NCBI GenBank assembly: GCA_000432175.1
Contig: HF989447.1
Span: 1-39,388 of the forward strand
DNA: 39,388 nt
Origin: Eubacterium sp. CAG:786
GTDB lineage: Bacteria > Bacillota > Clostridia > Oscillospirales > Ruminococcaceae
Direction of reading: 5' to 3'
The notes beneath the pieces were generated by a model, which made no database searches, was not told where the DNA came from, and saw nothing but the letters and a program-made list of their open reading frames with translations. Shown here one piece after another: positions 1 to 8,846 of this stretch. Each line of letters starts with the position of its first letter. Position 1 is the stretch's first letter. The position numbers and the translations under genes are program-made.

Positions 1-694
1 GGCTTCCGCGGGAAGTGTTCACGAGCAGCACGCCGGGCTTCATCAGCGAAAGCGTCTGCGAATTTATCAGGTGGTTCGTTTCCTCAGTCAGCGGGCAGTG
101 GAGCGATATAATATCGGAATTCCTGAACAGCGTTTCCCGGTCAACGTAATCTATGCCGCTTTCCGGAAAGGGGAACGGGTCGTTAGCGATGACTTTCATG
201 CCGAACCCCATGCAGATATCAATGAACGTGCGCCCGATCTTGCCTGTTCCTATCACGCCGGCAGTCTTTCCGTGCAGGTCAAATCCCACAAGTCCGTTCA
301 GGCTGAAATTGAAGTCCCGGGTGCGGATATAAGCTTTGTGGAGCTTGCGGTTGAGCATGAGTATCATTCCCATTGCGTGTTCTGCCACTGCGTATGGGGA
401 ATACGCAGGCACCCGGACTACGCGTATCTTTCCCTGCGCAGCCGAAAGCGAAACGTTGTTGTAGCCCGCGCACCTCATCGCGATAAGCCCCACGCCCATT
501 TCCGCGAGGGAGTATATCGTTCTGTCACCGAGGTCGTCGTTCACGAACGCGCAGACAGCGCGGCAGCCCTCCGCCAGCCGGAAGGACTCCGGCCGCAGCC
601 TGCTTTCAAAATATTGTATCTCGTACCGGTCGTTGAACTTGTCGAAATAAGTCCGGTCGTAGGGCTTTGCGTCAAAAAAAGCTATCTTTTCCAT
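1..694 (-). CDS. ldhA: D-lactate dehydrogenase (fermentative), 3' end outside window
   Basis: NAD-dependent D-2-hydroxyacid dehydrogenase that reduces pyruvate to D-lactate in the cytoplasm during fermentation. About 231 of roughly 330 residues are present; the C-terminus lies beyond base 1. Visible in the minus-strand translation are RCAGYNNV, the segment VPAYSPYAVAEHAMGM, a Rossmann motif GTGKIG, and NTSRG near the window edge, which carries the substrate-binding Arg of the family. These match the E. coli LdhA type rather than glycerate or phosphoglycerate dehydrogenases. The ATG (cat at 692-694) follows an AAGGAG ribosome-binding site. The gene is divergent from the tRNA-Leu. I see only a weak promoter upstream (CATAAT around 745-750). 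Other D-2-hydroxyacid dehydrogenases cannot be fully excluded. Confidence 0.88.
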   Translation of the reverse strand, partial: MEKIAFFDAKPYDRTYFDKFNDRYEIQYFESRLRPESFRLAEGCRAVCAFVNDDLGDRTIYSLAEMGVGLIAMRCAGYNNVSLSAAQGKIRVVRVPAYSPYAVAEHAMGMILMLNRKLHKAYIRTRDFNFSLNGLVGFDLHGKTAGVIGTGKIGRTFIDICMGFGMKVIANDPFPFPESGIDYVDRETLFRNSDIISLHCPLTEETNHLINSQTLSLMKPGVLLVNTSRGS

Positions 695-820
695 GGCACA
701 TCTCCTTTACAAGAGGTATTTTCTGCGAAGTTCCGCGATTTATTATGCGCATTTCAAGGTAATTGTTACCGCTGGCAATGTGTTTTTTCCTGAATTCGTG
801 TCTTTATTTCGTTTCGGTAC

Positions 821-849
821 TTGACAAATCTCATTTTTTGTGGTATAAT
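821..849 (+). promoter_or_regulatory. SigA promoter of tRNA-Leu
   Basis: A perfect -35 TTGACA (821-826), a 17-base spacer and a perfect -10 TATAAT (844-849) stand about 15 bases before the mature tRNA 5' end. The predicted transcript start is close to 856. Confidence 0.9.
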
Positions 850-864
850 AATTAATGTTGTAAT

Positions 865-951
865 GCCGCTGTGGTGAAATCGGCAGACACAAGGGACTTA
901 AAATCCCTCGGTAGAAATACCATACCGGTTCAAGTCCGGTCAGCGGCACCA
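865..951 (+). tRNA. tRNA-Leu, anticodon UAA, CCA encoded
   Basis: Acceptor arms GCCGCTG (865-871) and CAGCGGC (941-947) pair, followed by discriminator A and an encoded CCA (949-951). The anticodon loop CTTAAAA carries TAA at 899-901, reading UUA. A long variable arm and the T-loop GGTTCAAGTCC are present, as expected for a class II leucine tRNA. It stands alone with its own promoter and terminator. Confidence 0.96.
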
Positions 952-958
952 GTATAAG

Positions 959-1003
959 AACGCCCGCATCTGGTAAGAGCCAGGCGCGGGTGTTTTCTTT
1001 TTT
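959..1003 (+). terminator. Rho-independent terminator of tRNA-Leu
   Basis: The arms CGCCCGC and GCGGGTG, with an inner CTGG/CCAG stem, are followed by TTTTCTTTTTT. It separates the tRNA from the GH31 gene. Confidence 0.8.
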
Positions 1004-1055
1004 CGGTGGAAGTTTCTCAGCCATCGAAAAATTAACGGCGGGACTGTTTTTTCTC

Positions 1056-1084
1056 TTGACAATATACGCGCCGACATATATAAT
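1056..1084 (+). promoter_or_regulatory. SigA promoter of GH31-sfsA
   Basis: TTGACA (1056-1061), 17-base spacer, TATAAT (1079-1084). It lies inside the longest open frame of the GH31 gene (open from GTG 990), which rules out starts upstream of it and supports the ATG at 1134. Confidence 0.88.
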
Positions 1085-1133
1085 TAATGTAGGTCACCTC
1101 AATATAAACTTCAACGGCAGAAAGGAAACTTCC

Positions 1134-3224
1134 ATGACTGTTACAACCGATAACGAAAGACTTACCGTCAGGTTCGGGGGAGCCACGCTTTTTATCGACC
1201 CCTGGGGTGAAAACTCCGTCAGGGTGAGAATGTACCCTGCACAGTGCGATATTCCCGAGGACGAGCGGCTCAGCGGTTCTCCATATTACAGCGCGCTCAC
1301 CGAGCCTGTATCGCATAACTGCACCATTCGCAGCGAAACCATCGACACCACCGACACGTGGTACAAGGGCGAGGAATACGCGAAGTACCACCAGACCGGC
1401 ACGGATTATTACCTCACCAACGGAAAACTCACCGTTAAGCTGGACAACGAAGGCAGGCTGAGCTTCTACAACCAGCGCGGAGAAGTCCTCACCGAGGAAT
1501 ACTGGCGCGACCGCAACCGCATAAACCGCTACTGCGTGCCGCTGAGAATAACCGGAAGAGAACTGAAACCGCGCCAGGGAGGCACCGATTATGAGATAAC
1601 CGCCCGCTTCGAAGCCTATGATGATGAGAAGATATTCGGAATGGGTCAGTATCAGGACAGCCACCTCAACAAGAAAGGCTCCGTGCTGGAACTGTGCCAC
1701 CGGAATTCTCAGGCAAGCGTGCCGTTCTTTATTTCCAGCAGGGGTTACGGCTTTTTGTGGAACAACCCTGCAGTCGGCACTGCGACATTCGGCATGAACA
1801 AGACCGAGTGGTACGCTAGATCAGCGCAGTACCTGGATTATTACATCACCGCTGGCGATACCCCGGCTGAAATCACCGCAAATTACACCGCAGCCGCAGG
1901 CAGAGCGCCCAGAATGCCGGAATACGGTCTGGGCTACTGGCAGTGCAAGCTGCGCTACCGCACGCAGGACGAGCTGCTTGCAGTCGCGAGGGAGCATAAG
2001 CGCCGCGGGCTGCCCATGGACGCGATAGTTGTGGATTTCTTCCATTGGACCATGCAGGGAGATTTCAAGTTTGAGCCGCGCGACTGGCCCGACCCGGACG
2101 CAATGGTGCGAGAATTAAAGGAAATGGGCATTGAAACAGTGGTTTCAGTGTGGCCGACCATTGACGAGCGCAGCGAGAATTTCGGTGAAATGGCAGACAA
2201 GGGAATGCTGGTCAGCGCCGACCGTGGAAACGGACTGCATATGACCTGGATGGGCAACACTGTCTTTTATGACGCGACAAATCCCGAAGCGCGCAAATTC
2301 GTCTGGGAAAAGTGCCGCGAGAATTACTACTCAAAGGGTATACGCTGCTTCTGGCTGGACGAAGCCGAACCGGAATACGGCCCCTATGATTTTGACAACT
2401 ACCGCTATTATGCGGGTACCGCGCTGCAGTGCACCAATATCTACCCGCTCATGTACGCAAAGGGCTTCTACGACGGGCTGAAAGCGGCAGGCGAAAAGGA
2501 TGTGCTCAGCCTTGTGCGCTGTGCCTGGGCAGGAAGCCAGAAATACGGCGTGCTCACCTGGTCGGGGGATATTCATTCCAGCTTCAGGGCTATGCGGGAA
2601 CAGCTGCAGGCGGGTCTTTCGATGAGCGTTGCGGGCATTCCCTGGTGGACTTCGGACATAGGAGGCTTCCTGGGTGGAAATATCCAGGACGAGAGCTTCC
2701 GCGAACTGCTCGTGAGATGGTTCGCGTGGGGGTGCTTCTGCCCGGTATTCCGCATGCACGGCGAACGTTCACCGTGGTATGAGCGCGAGGAGGAATTCAT
2801 CAACGGCGTGCGCCAGCTGACTTCCGGTCAGGATAACGAGGTCTGGAGCTTCGGCGACGATAATTACGAGATACTTAAAAAGTACCTTTTCGTGCGCGAG
2901 AATATACGTCCCTACATGCGCAGGACTATGGACGAGTGCTCCGCTACAGGCGCGCCGGTAATGCGCCCGCTGTGGTTCGAGTTCCCGCAGGACCACGAAG
3001 CATGGAACGTCGAGGACGAGTACACCCTCGGCTCTGACCTGCTTGTCGCTCCGGTGATGGAAGCCGGAGTTTCCGAGCGCTGCGTTTACCTCCCCGATGG
3101 CGCAGTCTGGAGGGACGCTAACACCGGAACTGTGTACAAGGGCGGTCAGAGGGTGACTGTGCCCGCGCCCATCGACGTAATTCCCGTGTTTGTGCGCGGA
3201 AACGCTGAGATGACGGTGTTCTGA
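1134..3224 (+). CDS. GH31 family alpha-glycosidase (alpha-xylosidase or alpha-glucosidase)
   Basis: A 696-residue glycoside hydrolase of family 31, hydrolysing alpha-linked glucose or xylose from oligosaccharides. The first ~215 residues form the N-terminal beta domain with the family motif FGMGQYQDSH. The (beta/alpha)8 barrel follows, with GYWQCKLRY, the nucleophile region RCFWLDEAEPE (Asp409) and the acid/base region TWSGD (Asp479), then PWWTSDIGGF and a C-terminal beta domain. There is no signal peptide, so it probably acts in the cytoplasm on imported sugars. ATG 1134 is preferred because it follows AAAGGAA and lies downstream of a consensus promoter. The stop overlaps the sfsA start. The motifs resemble the alpha-xylosidase branch, but substrate cannot be fixed from sequence. 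Confidence 0.9.
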   Translation: MTVTTDNERLTVRFGGATLFIDPWGENSVRVRMYPAQCDIPEDERLSGSPYYSALTEPVSHNCTIRSETIDTTDTWYKGEEYAKYHQTGTDYYLTNGKLTVKLDNEGRLSFYNQRGEVLTEEYWRDRNRINRYCVPLRITGRELKPRQGGTDYEITARFEAYDDEKIFGMGQYQDSHLNKKGSVLELCHRNSQASVPFFISSRGYGFLWNNPAVGTATFGMNKTEWYARSAQYLDYYITAGDTPAEITANYTAAAGRAPRMPEYGLGYWQCKLRYRTQDELLAVAREHKRRGLPMDAIVVDFFHWTMQGDFKFEPRDWPDPDAMVRELKEMGIETVVSVWPTIDERSENFGEMADKGMLVSADRGNGLHMTWMGNTVFYDATNPEARKFVWEKCRENYYSKGIRCFWLDEAEPEYGPYDFDNYRYYAGTALQCTNIYPLMYAKGFYDGLKAAGEKDVLSLVRCAWAGSQKYGVLTWSGDIHSSFRAMREQLQAGLSMSVAGIPWWTSDIGGFLGGNIQDESFRELLVRWFAWGCFCPVFRMHGERSPWYEREEEFINGVRQLTSGQDNEVWSFGDDNYEILKKYLFVRENIRPYMRRTMDECSATGAPVMRPLWFEFPQDHEAWNVEDEYTLGSDLLVAPVMEAGVSERCVYLPDGAVWRDANTGTVYKGGQRVTVPAPIDVIPVFVRGNAEMTVF

Positions 3225-3874
3225 TGAAGTACCCGGATATCGTCCGCGGTGAATTCCTGCAGCGCCCCAACCGGTTTATCGCAGAGGTCATGGTGAATGG
3301 GGAACCTGCCCGGGCGCATGTGCGTAATACCGGCAGGTGCACCCACGTGCTCAGCCCCGGCTGCGAAGTCAGCCTGCAGAAAAGCAGCGACCCGGGGCGC
3401 GCCACAAAATTCACACTGATTGCGGTGAATACCGCGCAGTACGGCTGGGTGAACCTTGACAGCCTTGCCCCGAACAAGCTGGCAGGGGAGTGGCTGGCAG
3501 AAAACGGCTTCACAGGAATCAAGCCGGAATTCCCGTTCGGAGACAGCCGTATCGATTTTTACGCAGAAAAGAAAGGTGAGCGCTGGCTGATAGAAGTCAA
3601 GGGCTGCACTCTTGCAGAAAACGGAACCGGGCTATTCCCGGACGCGCCGACAAAGCGTGGAGCAAAGCACCTGCGCGAACTTGCGAAAGCCGCTGAAACA
3701 GGCTACCGCACTGCCATCGCGTTTGTGATAATGCTTCGCGGCGTTGAAGAAGTCCGCGCAAACGCCGCTGTTGACAGGGAGTTTTCAGAGGAATTCAGCA
3801 GGGCGACCGCAAACGGCGTGTCAGTGTTCTGCATTCCCTGCGAATGCACCGCGGATACGGTTCAGCTAAGATAA
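3224..3874 (+). CDS. sfsA: SfsA family protein (sugar fermentation stimulation protein homolog)
   Basis: A 216-residue SfsA homolog of normal family length. The N-terminal OB-like part contains RPNRF, HVRNTGRC and RATKFTL. The C-terminal part carries SRIDFY and IEVKGCTL, the acidic-D...ExK arrangement of the PD-(D/E)XK nuclease-like fold, and ends with an FCIPC segment. In E. coli SfsA is linked to maltose gene expression and binds nucleic acid; its exact role is unclear. The ATG overlaps the GH31 stop (TGATG), so it is translated by coupling with a glycosidase, which fits a sugar-use context. A strong terminator follows the stop. Confidence 0.92.
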   Translation: MKYPDIVRGEFLQRPNRFIAEVMVNGEPARAHVRNTGRCTHVLSPGCEVSLQKSSDPGRATKFTLIAVNTAQYGWVNLDSLAPNKLAGEWLAENGFTGIKPEFPFGDSRIDFYAEKKGERWLIEVKGCTLAENGTGLFPDAPTKRGAKHLRELAKAAETGYRTAIAFVIMLRGVEEVRANAAVDREFSEEFSRATANGVSVFCIPCECTADTVQLR

Positions 3875-3880
3875 CAGAAA

Positions 3881-3914
3881 GCCCCTCCGGTTATTCCGGA
3901 GGGGCGATTTTATG
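3881..3914. terminator. Bidirectional terminator between sfsA and the cysteine/PPIase operon
   Basis: The 10-bp perfect stem GCCCCTCCGG/CCGGAGGGGC (3881-3905) has a 5-base loop. The plus side is followed by GATTTTAT; the minus side has a weaker T-rich tail (CTTTCTGTT). It serves the two convergent operons. Confidence 0.85.
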
Positions 3915-4986
3915 CGATTTCCTTTGTGTCGATAGTTGAAATGCTCTCAGCTGTCGCGTTTGAAGTCCCCGCTTCTGCGGTGGGCTGCTTTGACTGTTCA
4001 GCGGTCGGTGCTGTCTGTTCAGCGGTACCTGCAGTGGTTCCTGCCAAACTGTCGGAAGCCGTATCAGCGGTTGAAGCGGTTTCCGTGGGGGCTGTCGTTG
4101 CAGGAGCGGAAGATGATGTATCGCTTTCGGCTTCTGCTGTGCTTACCTTGAACGTTTCGATGGTGACGGAGGAAATGATGATATCCTGAACCGGCATGGA
4201 CTTTTCGCCCTGCGCATTGGACTGCACCTTTACCTCTGATATCTTGTCCAGCACGTCAAGTCCCTCATAGACCTGACCGAAAACCGTGTAGCCGCCGTCG
4301 TACTGGTAAACTCCGCCGACCCTTGCATATTTCAGCGCTGCGGTGTTATCCTTTCCGCTCAGCATTGAAGCGTTGTTCTTGTAGTAGGACTGCTGGTAGG
4401 AATTCTGCTTTGCCTTGTCCGAGGAAGCTTCCCACGTAGCCGCTTCAGCTTCAGAAGCGAGCTCGTCCGCTTTGGACTGCACCTTTGAAGCGTCCGTTTT
4501 TGTGAGGTTCTGCGGCTGCTTGTTGTTGACTATGTAGAACTGCACGGAATTCTGCCCGTATTTATCAGCGACATAGCCAAGCGCGCCATAGAAATTACGC
4601 GCTTTTTCGCTGGTTTCAATCGGAAATGTCGTTGCGTCCGCGATGCTTTCCTCACCAGTGTAAGCGGCATTGCCGCCGGTTCCGTCGCCGTAAAGCGAAC
4701 CGCCCTGTATCACGTTGTCCTTTACCACGCGGTGTATTTTCAGACCGTTGTAATAGCCCTGGTTTGCGAGTTCAACGAAATTCTTAACGCCGACAGGGGC
4801 AATGTCGGGGAACAGCTTTGCTTTCATCGTGCCGTAATCCTTTATCTCGATCACCGCGATCTGGTCGCCGTCGGCAAGGGTTATTTCACTGAGATTGCCG
4901 TTACTACCGGACTGCGAACAGCCGACAGATGAAAATATCATTCCTGCAGAGAGTACTGCGCCCAGCAGAATACGCTTGAAATTCAT
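3910..4986 (-). CDS. Cyclophilin-type peptidyl-prolyl isomerase lipoprotein (third of three)
   Basis: A 358-residue predicted lipoprotein with a cyclophilin domain, expected to speed Xaa-Pro isomerisation outside the membrane. A signal peptide ends in SSVGC (Cys23). The domain shows the core signature IHRVVKDNVIQGG, with active-site Arg and Gln present, then QFYIVNN, an extra Lys/Gln/Ala-rich insert of about 70 residues, and YTVFGQVYEGLDVLDKI. The tail after the domain is a low-complexity Ala/Thr/Ser/Glu stretch of about 80 residues, probably a flexible cell-wall linker. A good RBS (AAAGGAG) precedes the ATG, 24 bases after the preceding gene. It is the last gene of the cysE operon and its stop abuts the terminator. 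Confidence 0.9.
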   Translation of the reverse strand: MNFKRILLGAVLSAGMIFSSVGCSQSGSNGNLSEITLADGDQIAVIEIKDYGTMKAKLFPDIAPVGVKNFVELANQGYYNGLKIHRVVKDNVIQGGSLYGDGTGGNAAYTGEESIADATTFPIETSEKARNFYGALGYVADKYGQNSVQFYIVNNKQPQNLTKTDASKVQSKADELASEAEAATWEASSDKAKQNSYQQSYYKNNASMLSGKDNTAALKYARVGGVYQYDGGYTVFGQVYEGLDVLDKISEVKVQSNAQGEKSMPVQDIIISSVTIETFKVSTAEAESDTSSSAPATTAPTETASTADTASDSLAGTTAGTAEQTAPTAEQSKQPTAEAGTSNATAESISTIDTKEIA

Positions 4987-5010
4987 GATTTTCTCCTTTT
5001 CCGGTGCTGC

Positions 5011-5913
5011 TTATTCAGCAGTATAGACCTTCACGGATTTTATGATGATATTGCTGACAGGCTGGCTCTTTTCACCGTTGGAGTTTTCCTGTACCTCCAC
5101 CGCGGCAATGCTGTCGATAACGTCAAAGCCCTCTACGACCTGTCCGAAAACGGTGTAACCTCCGTCGAGGTAGAAAACGCCGCCATCTTTGTACTTGTCT
5201 ACCTCTTCCTGCGTGGGTGATTTGAACCAGTCAACAACCGCACCATATTCCTTTTCGAGATATTCGTAATAGTTGTATTCGTCGGAGCCTGCGGTGTACT
5301 GTTCCTTGTAAGTCTTGGCGGTTTCGACGTTCTTTTCGGCCTGTGTGATATCAAGATCAGAAATATCCTGGCTGACCTTGTTGTTAACGATGTAGAACTG
5401 CGTGGAGTTCCTGCCGGCAGCGTTGGCATAGCAGAGCGCGCCGTATACGTGACGGGCATTTCTGTTTATCTCAGTCCCGAAATAGGAAGCGGTGCTTCCC
5501 TCGCCGGTATAAGCGGGATTGCCACCTGTGCCGTCGCCGTTTTCAGAGCCGCCCTGCATCATGAAGTCAGAGATAACACGGTGGATATTCTTTCCATCGT
5601 AGTAACCCTTTTCTGCAAGCTGCTTGAAGTTCTCGACGCCGATGGGCGCGATATCAGGGAACAGCTTGGCCTTCATAGTGCCGTAACCCTCGATCTCGAT
5701 CTCTGCGACCAGGTCGCCGGGGACTATCCTGACTTCTCCGATGTTGCCGGAAAGGTCCTTTTCGGCGTTGTTTTCTGTTTCAGAAGCAGTGCTGCTTTCG
5801 CTCGTCGATGTGCCGGAAGCGGAGTTATCAGCCTTGGAGCTGGAGCAGGCGGTAAGGCTTGTTGCACAAATCGCAGCCAGAACCATGCCAATGAGTAGAT
5901 TTCTTATTTTCAT
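5011..5913 (-). CDS. Cyclophilin-type peptidyl-prolyl isomerase lipoprotein (second of three)
   Basis: A 300-residue predicted lipoprotein with a complete cyclophilin domain. The lipobox is LTAC, followed by a Ser/Ala/Thr/Glu linker. The catalytic signature IHRVISDFMMQGG and NSTQFYIVNN are intact, with an insert containing Tyr/Lys/Glu-rich helices before YTVFGQVVEGFDVID. The start at 5913 (MKIRN) is preferred to the ATG at 5922, because the AAGGA motif sits directly against the earlier ATG but 9 bases before the later one. It begins 12 bases after the first paralog stops. The closest relative in the window is the third copy, consistent with tandem duplication. Confidence 0.9.
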   Translation of the reverse strand: MKIRNLLIGMVLAAICATSLTACSSSKADNSASGTSTSESSTASETENNAEKDLSGNIGEVRIVPGDLVAEIEIEGYGTMKAKLFPDIAPIGVENFKQLAEKGYYDGKNIHRVISDFMMQGGSENGDGTGGNPAYTGEGSTASYFGTEINRNARHVYGALCYANAAGRNSTQFYIVNNKVSQDISDLDITQAEKNVETAKTYKEQYTAGSDEYNYYEYLEKEYGAVVDWFKSPTQEEVDKYKDGGVFYLDGGYTVFGQVVEGFDVIDSIAAVEVQENSNGEKSQPVSNIIIKSVKVYTAE

Positions 5914-5925
5914 GTTTGTCATTCC

Positions 5926-6711
5926 TTATTCTGCCGTGCTTTCCTCGCTGCTGTAGGTGGAAATAGTCACGGACTTCACATAGATATCCTCCAGGGGACG
6001 ATAGGTGTTTTCGTCGGACTGCCTTGCGGTTATCTTTTCGATTACGTCAAGTCCCTCGTAGGTCTGCCCGAATACAGTCACATAGCCGGCCATGCCGAAT
6101 ACGCCGCCGACCTCCATGAACTTATCGAACAGGTTGTTCAGATTTGCCTTTTCGACATCGGTGCGGTTTTCTGCCTCGGTGATAGTCTTTTTCAGTTCGT
6201 CTATCTGTTCCTGGGTTATCGTGTCGTCGTTATCGCAGACGATATAGCGTCTGTCGGAGTATCCGGGCAGGTCGCAGTAACCCACCAGCGCTCCCTTGAA
6301 AGGCCAGAGATTCACATTGTATTCGTGCTCCAGCGCCTCGCTGTCGTCCTTTCTGCCGACGTATTTTCCATCATCGTCGGTGAACCCGCCGGACAGGAAA
6401 TACGTGTCCTTGATGATGGTGTAAATGCTGTTGTTGTCGTACTCACCGGCGTTTGCACGCTCGACGAATGCAGCCACGGTCTTGGGGCAGTACTGGTCGT
6501 ACAGCACCGCGCGGAATTCACCAAGATCTGTGTCGAAGATAGCGATCGTGTCGCCATCCTGCGGACCCTCAAGCTGAACGAGGTCGATGCTTGAGAAGTC
6601 GTAATCCTGCATCGCGTTGTAGTTGGAGCTTGTAACGGTGCAGCCCGTGAAAGTCAGCGAGCTGACTGCGACTGCGCATGCCGCGAGTGCGGCTAGAATT
6701 CTTTTTTTCAT
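5926..6711 (-). CDS. Degenerate cyclophilin-like lipoprotein (first of three)
   Basis: A 261-residue predicted lipoprotein (signal peptide ending FTGC) with a cyclophilin-like fold but an eroded active site. Where its paralogs read IHRV..QGG, this protein reads IYTIIKDTYFLSGG at about residues 95-110, losing the catalytic Arg and the Gln. The SQFYIVNN segment is replaced by RRYIVCDN. The C-terminal YVTVFGQTYEGLDVIEKI is kept, so the fold is probably preserved while prolyl isomerase activity is unlikely. It starts 9 bases after the cysS stop with an AGGAA RBS lying over that stop. It may work as a chaperone or binding protein; that is inference. Confidence 0.85.
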   Translation of the reverse strand: MKKRILAALAACAVAVSSLTFTGCTVTSSNYNAMQDYDFSSIDLVQLEGPQDGDTIAIFDTDLGEFRAVLYDQYCPKTVAAFVERANAGEYDNNSIYTIIKDTYFLSGGFTDDDGKYVGRKDDSEALEHEYNVNLWPFKGALVGYCDLPGYSDRRYIVCDNDDTITQEQIDELKKTITEAENRTDVEKANLNNLFDKFMEVGGVFGMAGYVTVFGQTYEGLDVIEKITARQSDENTYRPLEDIYVKSVTISTYSSEESTAE

Positions 6712-6720
6712 CTGGTTTCC

Positions 6721-8118
6721 TCAGTTTGCTTTCTTGACGATGGTGCCCTGACGAGTTTCTTCAACAGTCCAGCCCATAGCGGTTATCTGGTCTCTGATGG
6801 AGTCAGCGAGGGCGAAGTCCTTTGCTTTGCGGGCAGCCTTGCGCTTTTCGATGAGTTCGGTTATCTCAGCGGGTATCTCCTCGTCATTGCTATTATTATA
6901 CAACAGACCGAGCACATTTGTCAATGCCGTGAATTCATCAGAATACGCCTGCAGCGTGCCCTTTGTCGCATTACCGGAGGAAACAGCGGTATTTATCTTG
7001 CGCACCAGCTCGAAAATCGTCGAAATTCCGTCTGCGGTGTTGAAGTCGTCGTCCATAACCTTGATGAACTGCTCCTGTGCTTCCTTTACGTCGGCGAGAG
7101 CCTGTTCGGAAGCCGCGCCGTCTGGTGCGGAAGCCAGCGCCCGCGCGAGGGTGTCGCGGCAGGTGTAAAGGCGCTGTAATGCGGCCTTGCAGCTTTCGAT
7201 GACCTCGATCGTGTAGTTCAGCTGGCTGCGGTAATGCACGGAAAGCAGCATAAAACGTATCGGCTCGTAGCCGTATTCCTTGGAGAGATCTCTCACCATG
7301 AAGAAGTTGCCCTTGGACTTTGACATCTTGGTGCCGTCAACATTAAGCATGCCGTTGTGCATCCAGAGATTTGCGAGGGGCTGACCTGTCGCGCACTCGC
7401 TCTGCGCGATCTCATTCTCGTGATGCGGGAATATCAGATCCGCACCGCCACCGTGGATATCAAGGGTGTCACCGATGTAATGACGGCTCATAGCGGAGCA
7501 CTCAATGTGCCAGCCGGGGCGACCCTTTCCGAAAGGAGAGTCCCAGTAAGGCTCGCCGGGCTTTGCGCCCTTCCATACTGCGAAATCCATAGCGTTGCGC
7601 TTCTTTTCGCCAACTTCGATACGCGCGCCTGCCTGCAGGTCCTCCAGCGGCATGTGTGAAAGCTTGCCGTATTCTGGGAATTTGGAGGTGTCGAAGTACA
7701 CATCGTTGTCCACCTGATAAGCGTAGCCCTTGTCCACCAGGGTCTTTACGATATCAATGATGATATCCATGTTCTCAGTTACCTTCGGGTGGACGTCGGC
7801 GCGGCGTACATTCAGCCCGTCGGCGTCAGTGAAGTATTCCCTGATGGCGTTCTCAGAGACCTCGTGAGCAGTCTTGCCGAGCTCGTTTGCCTTCTTGATT
7901 ATCTTATCGTCAACGTCGGTGAAGTTCTGTACATAGAAAACCTTGTATCCGCGGAATTCCAGATAGCGGCGCAGGGTGTCGAAAACGCACAGCGCACGCG
8001 CGTTGCCTATGTGAATGAGGTTGTAGACCGTAGGACCGCAGGCGTATATCTTAACTACGCCGGGGGTTATGGGCTTGAGTTCCTCTTTCTGTCTTGTCAT
8101 TGTGTTGTAGATCTGCAT
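6721..8118 (-). CDS. cysS: Cysteinyl-tRNA synthetase
   Basis: A 465-residue class I synthetase that charges tRNA-Cys. It shows the zinc-site Cys and HIGH-type region (YACGPTVYNLIHIGNAR), the WHIECSAM zinc-binding segment, the KMSKS motif (TKMSKSKGNF) and the C-terminal DALR region, with normal family length. ATG 8118 is chosen because it follows AGGAGG at the expected distance and gives the family start MQIYNT; a longer frame to 8157 lacks support. Only one base separates it from the cysE stop. The upstream leader is a T-box whose specifier is UGC, so the gene is predicted to be induced when tRNA-Cys is uncharged. Confidence 0.97.
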   Translation of the reverse strand: MQIYNTMTRQKEELKPITPGVVKIYACGPTVYNLIHIGNARALCVFDTLRRYLEFRGYKVFYVQNFTDVDDKIIKKANELGKTAHEVSENAIREYFTDADGLNVRRADVHPKVTENMDIIIDIVKTLVDKGYAYQVDNDVYFDTSKFPEYGKLSHMPLEDLQAGARIEVGEKKRNAMDFAVWKGAKPGEPYWDSPFGKGRPGWHIECSAMSRHYIGDTLDIHGGGADLIFPHHENEIAQSECATGQPLANLWMHNGMLNVDGTKMSKSKGNFFMVRDLSKEYGYEPIRFMLLSVHYRSQLNYTIEVIESCKAALQRLYTCRDTLARALASAPDGAASEQALADVKEAQEQFIKVMDDDFNTADGISTIFELVRKINTAVSSGNATKGTLQAYSDEFTALTNVLGLLYNNSNDEEIPAEITELIEKRKAARKAKDFALADSIRDQITAMGWTVEETRQGTIVKKAN

Positions 8119-8119
8119 A

Positions 8120-8797
8120 TCATTTACCTCCTGGGTCTTTGTTATCTTTTTCAGCAAGCTGCTTTTTCAGGTCGTCTATTTCCTTCTGCATGCACTCTAT
8201 CTTGTACATGTGCTCGCAAAGCAGCTGAGAAACAGGGTCGGGAATGTGTATCTGGTCGAGATCGCTGTTGTTCACCCTTATTCCGTCACGCTTCACCACT
8301 CTTGCGGGAACGCCGACAGCGGTGCAGTTCGGGGGGACTTCCTCAAGAACGACGGCGTTCGCGGCTATCTTTGAGTTGTCGCCTATCTTCATGGGACCAA
8401 GCACCCTTGCGCCTGCCCCGACCATGACGTTGTTGCCGAGGGTAGGGTGGCGTTTTCCGGTGTCTTTGCCAGTACCGCCAAGGGTGACGTTCTGGTAGAG
8501 AGTGCAGTAGTCGCCTATTTCAGTGGTCTCACCGATGACAACGCCGGCGCCGTGGTCGATGAACAGCCCCTTGCCGATCTTTGCGCCCGGGTGTATCTCG
8601 ATGCCTGTGGTATTGCGGCAGTGCTGTGAGATCCAGCGTGCAATGAAGAAATGCCCGTGCTCGTAGAACCAGTGCGCGCGCCTGTATGACCTTACCGCCT
8701 TGAATGACGGATAGAGGAAAATGACCTCCAGCGCCGAGCGTACTGCCGGATCTCTTGCCCTGATCGAATTTACTTCTTCCTTAAGTCGTCTGAACAT
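8120..8797 (-). CDS. cysE: Serine O-acetyltransferase
   Basis: A 225-residue hexapeptide-repeat acyltransferase that makes O-acetylserine from serine and acetyl-CoA, the first committed step to cysteine. Family motifs are IHPGAKIGKG, IDHGAGVVIGETTEIGD, LGGTGKDTGKRHPT (the active-site and CoA loop) and GAGARVLGP, forming the left-handed beta helix. The last ~40 residues are a charged, likely coiled-coil tail (MQKEIDDLKKQLAEKD). The short N-terminal part is typical of the Gram-positive type. A GGAGG RBS precedes ATG 8797. It is the first gene after the T-box leader and is followed directly by cysS. Confidence 0.95.
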   Translation of the reverse strand: MFRRLKEEVNSIRARDPAVRSALEVIFLYPSFKAVRSYRRAHWFYEHGHFFIARWISQHCRNTTGIEIHPGAKIGKGLFIDHGAGVVIGETTEIGDYCTLYQNVTLGGTGKDTGKRHPTLGNNVMVGAGARVLGPMKIGDNSKIAANAVVLEEVPPNCTAVGVPARVVKRDGIRVNNSDLDQIHIPDPVSQLLCEHMYKIECMQKEIDDLKKQLAEKDNKDPGGK

Positions 8798-8846
8798 GGG
8801 AACCTCCGGTCGTGAATGTTTCCTTTCGGGAATTACCGGCGCGTAT

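Noticed and set aside
743..1024. 93-codon minus-strand frame over the tRNA
   Set aside because: It contains the translated complement of tRNA-Leu (LVPLTGLEPVW...), a familiar annotation artefact.
990..1133. 48-residue N-terminal extension of the GH31 protein
   Set aside because: It starts at GTG inside the tRNA terminator and runs over a consensus promoter, so it cannot be translated from that transcript.
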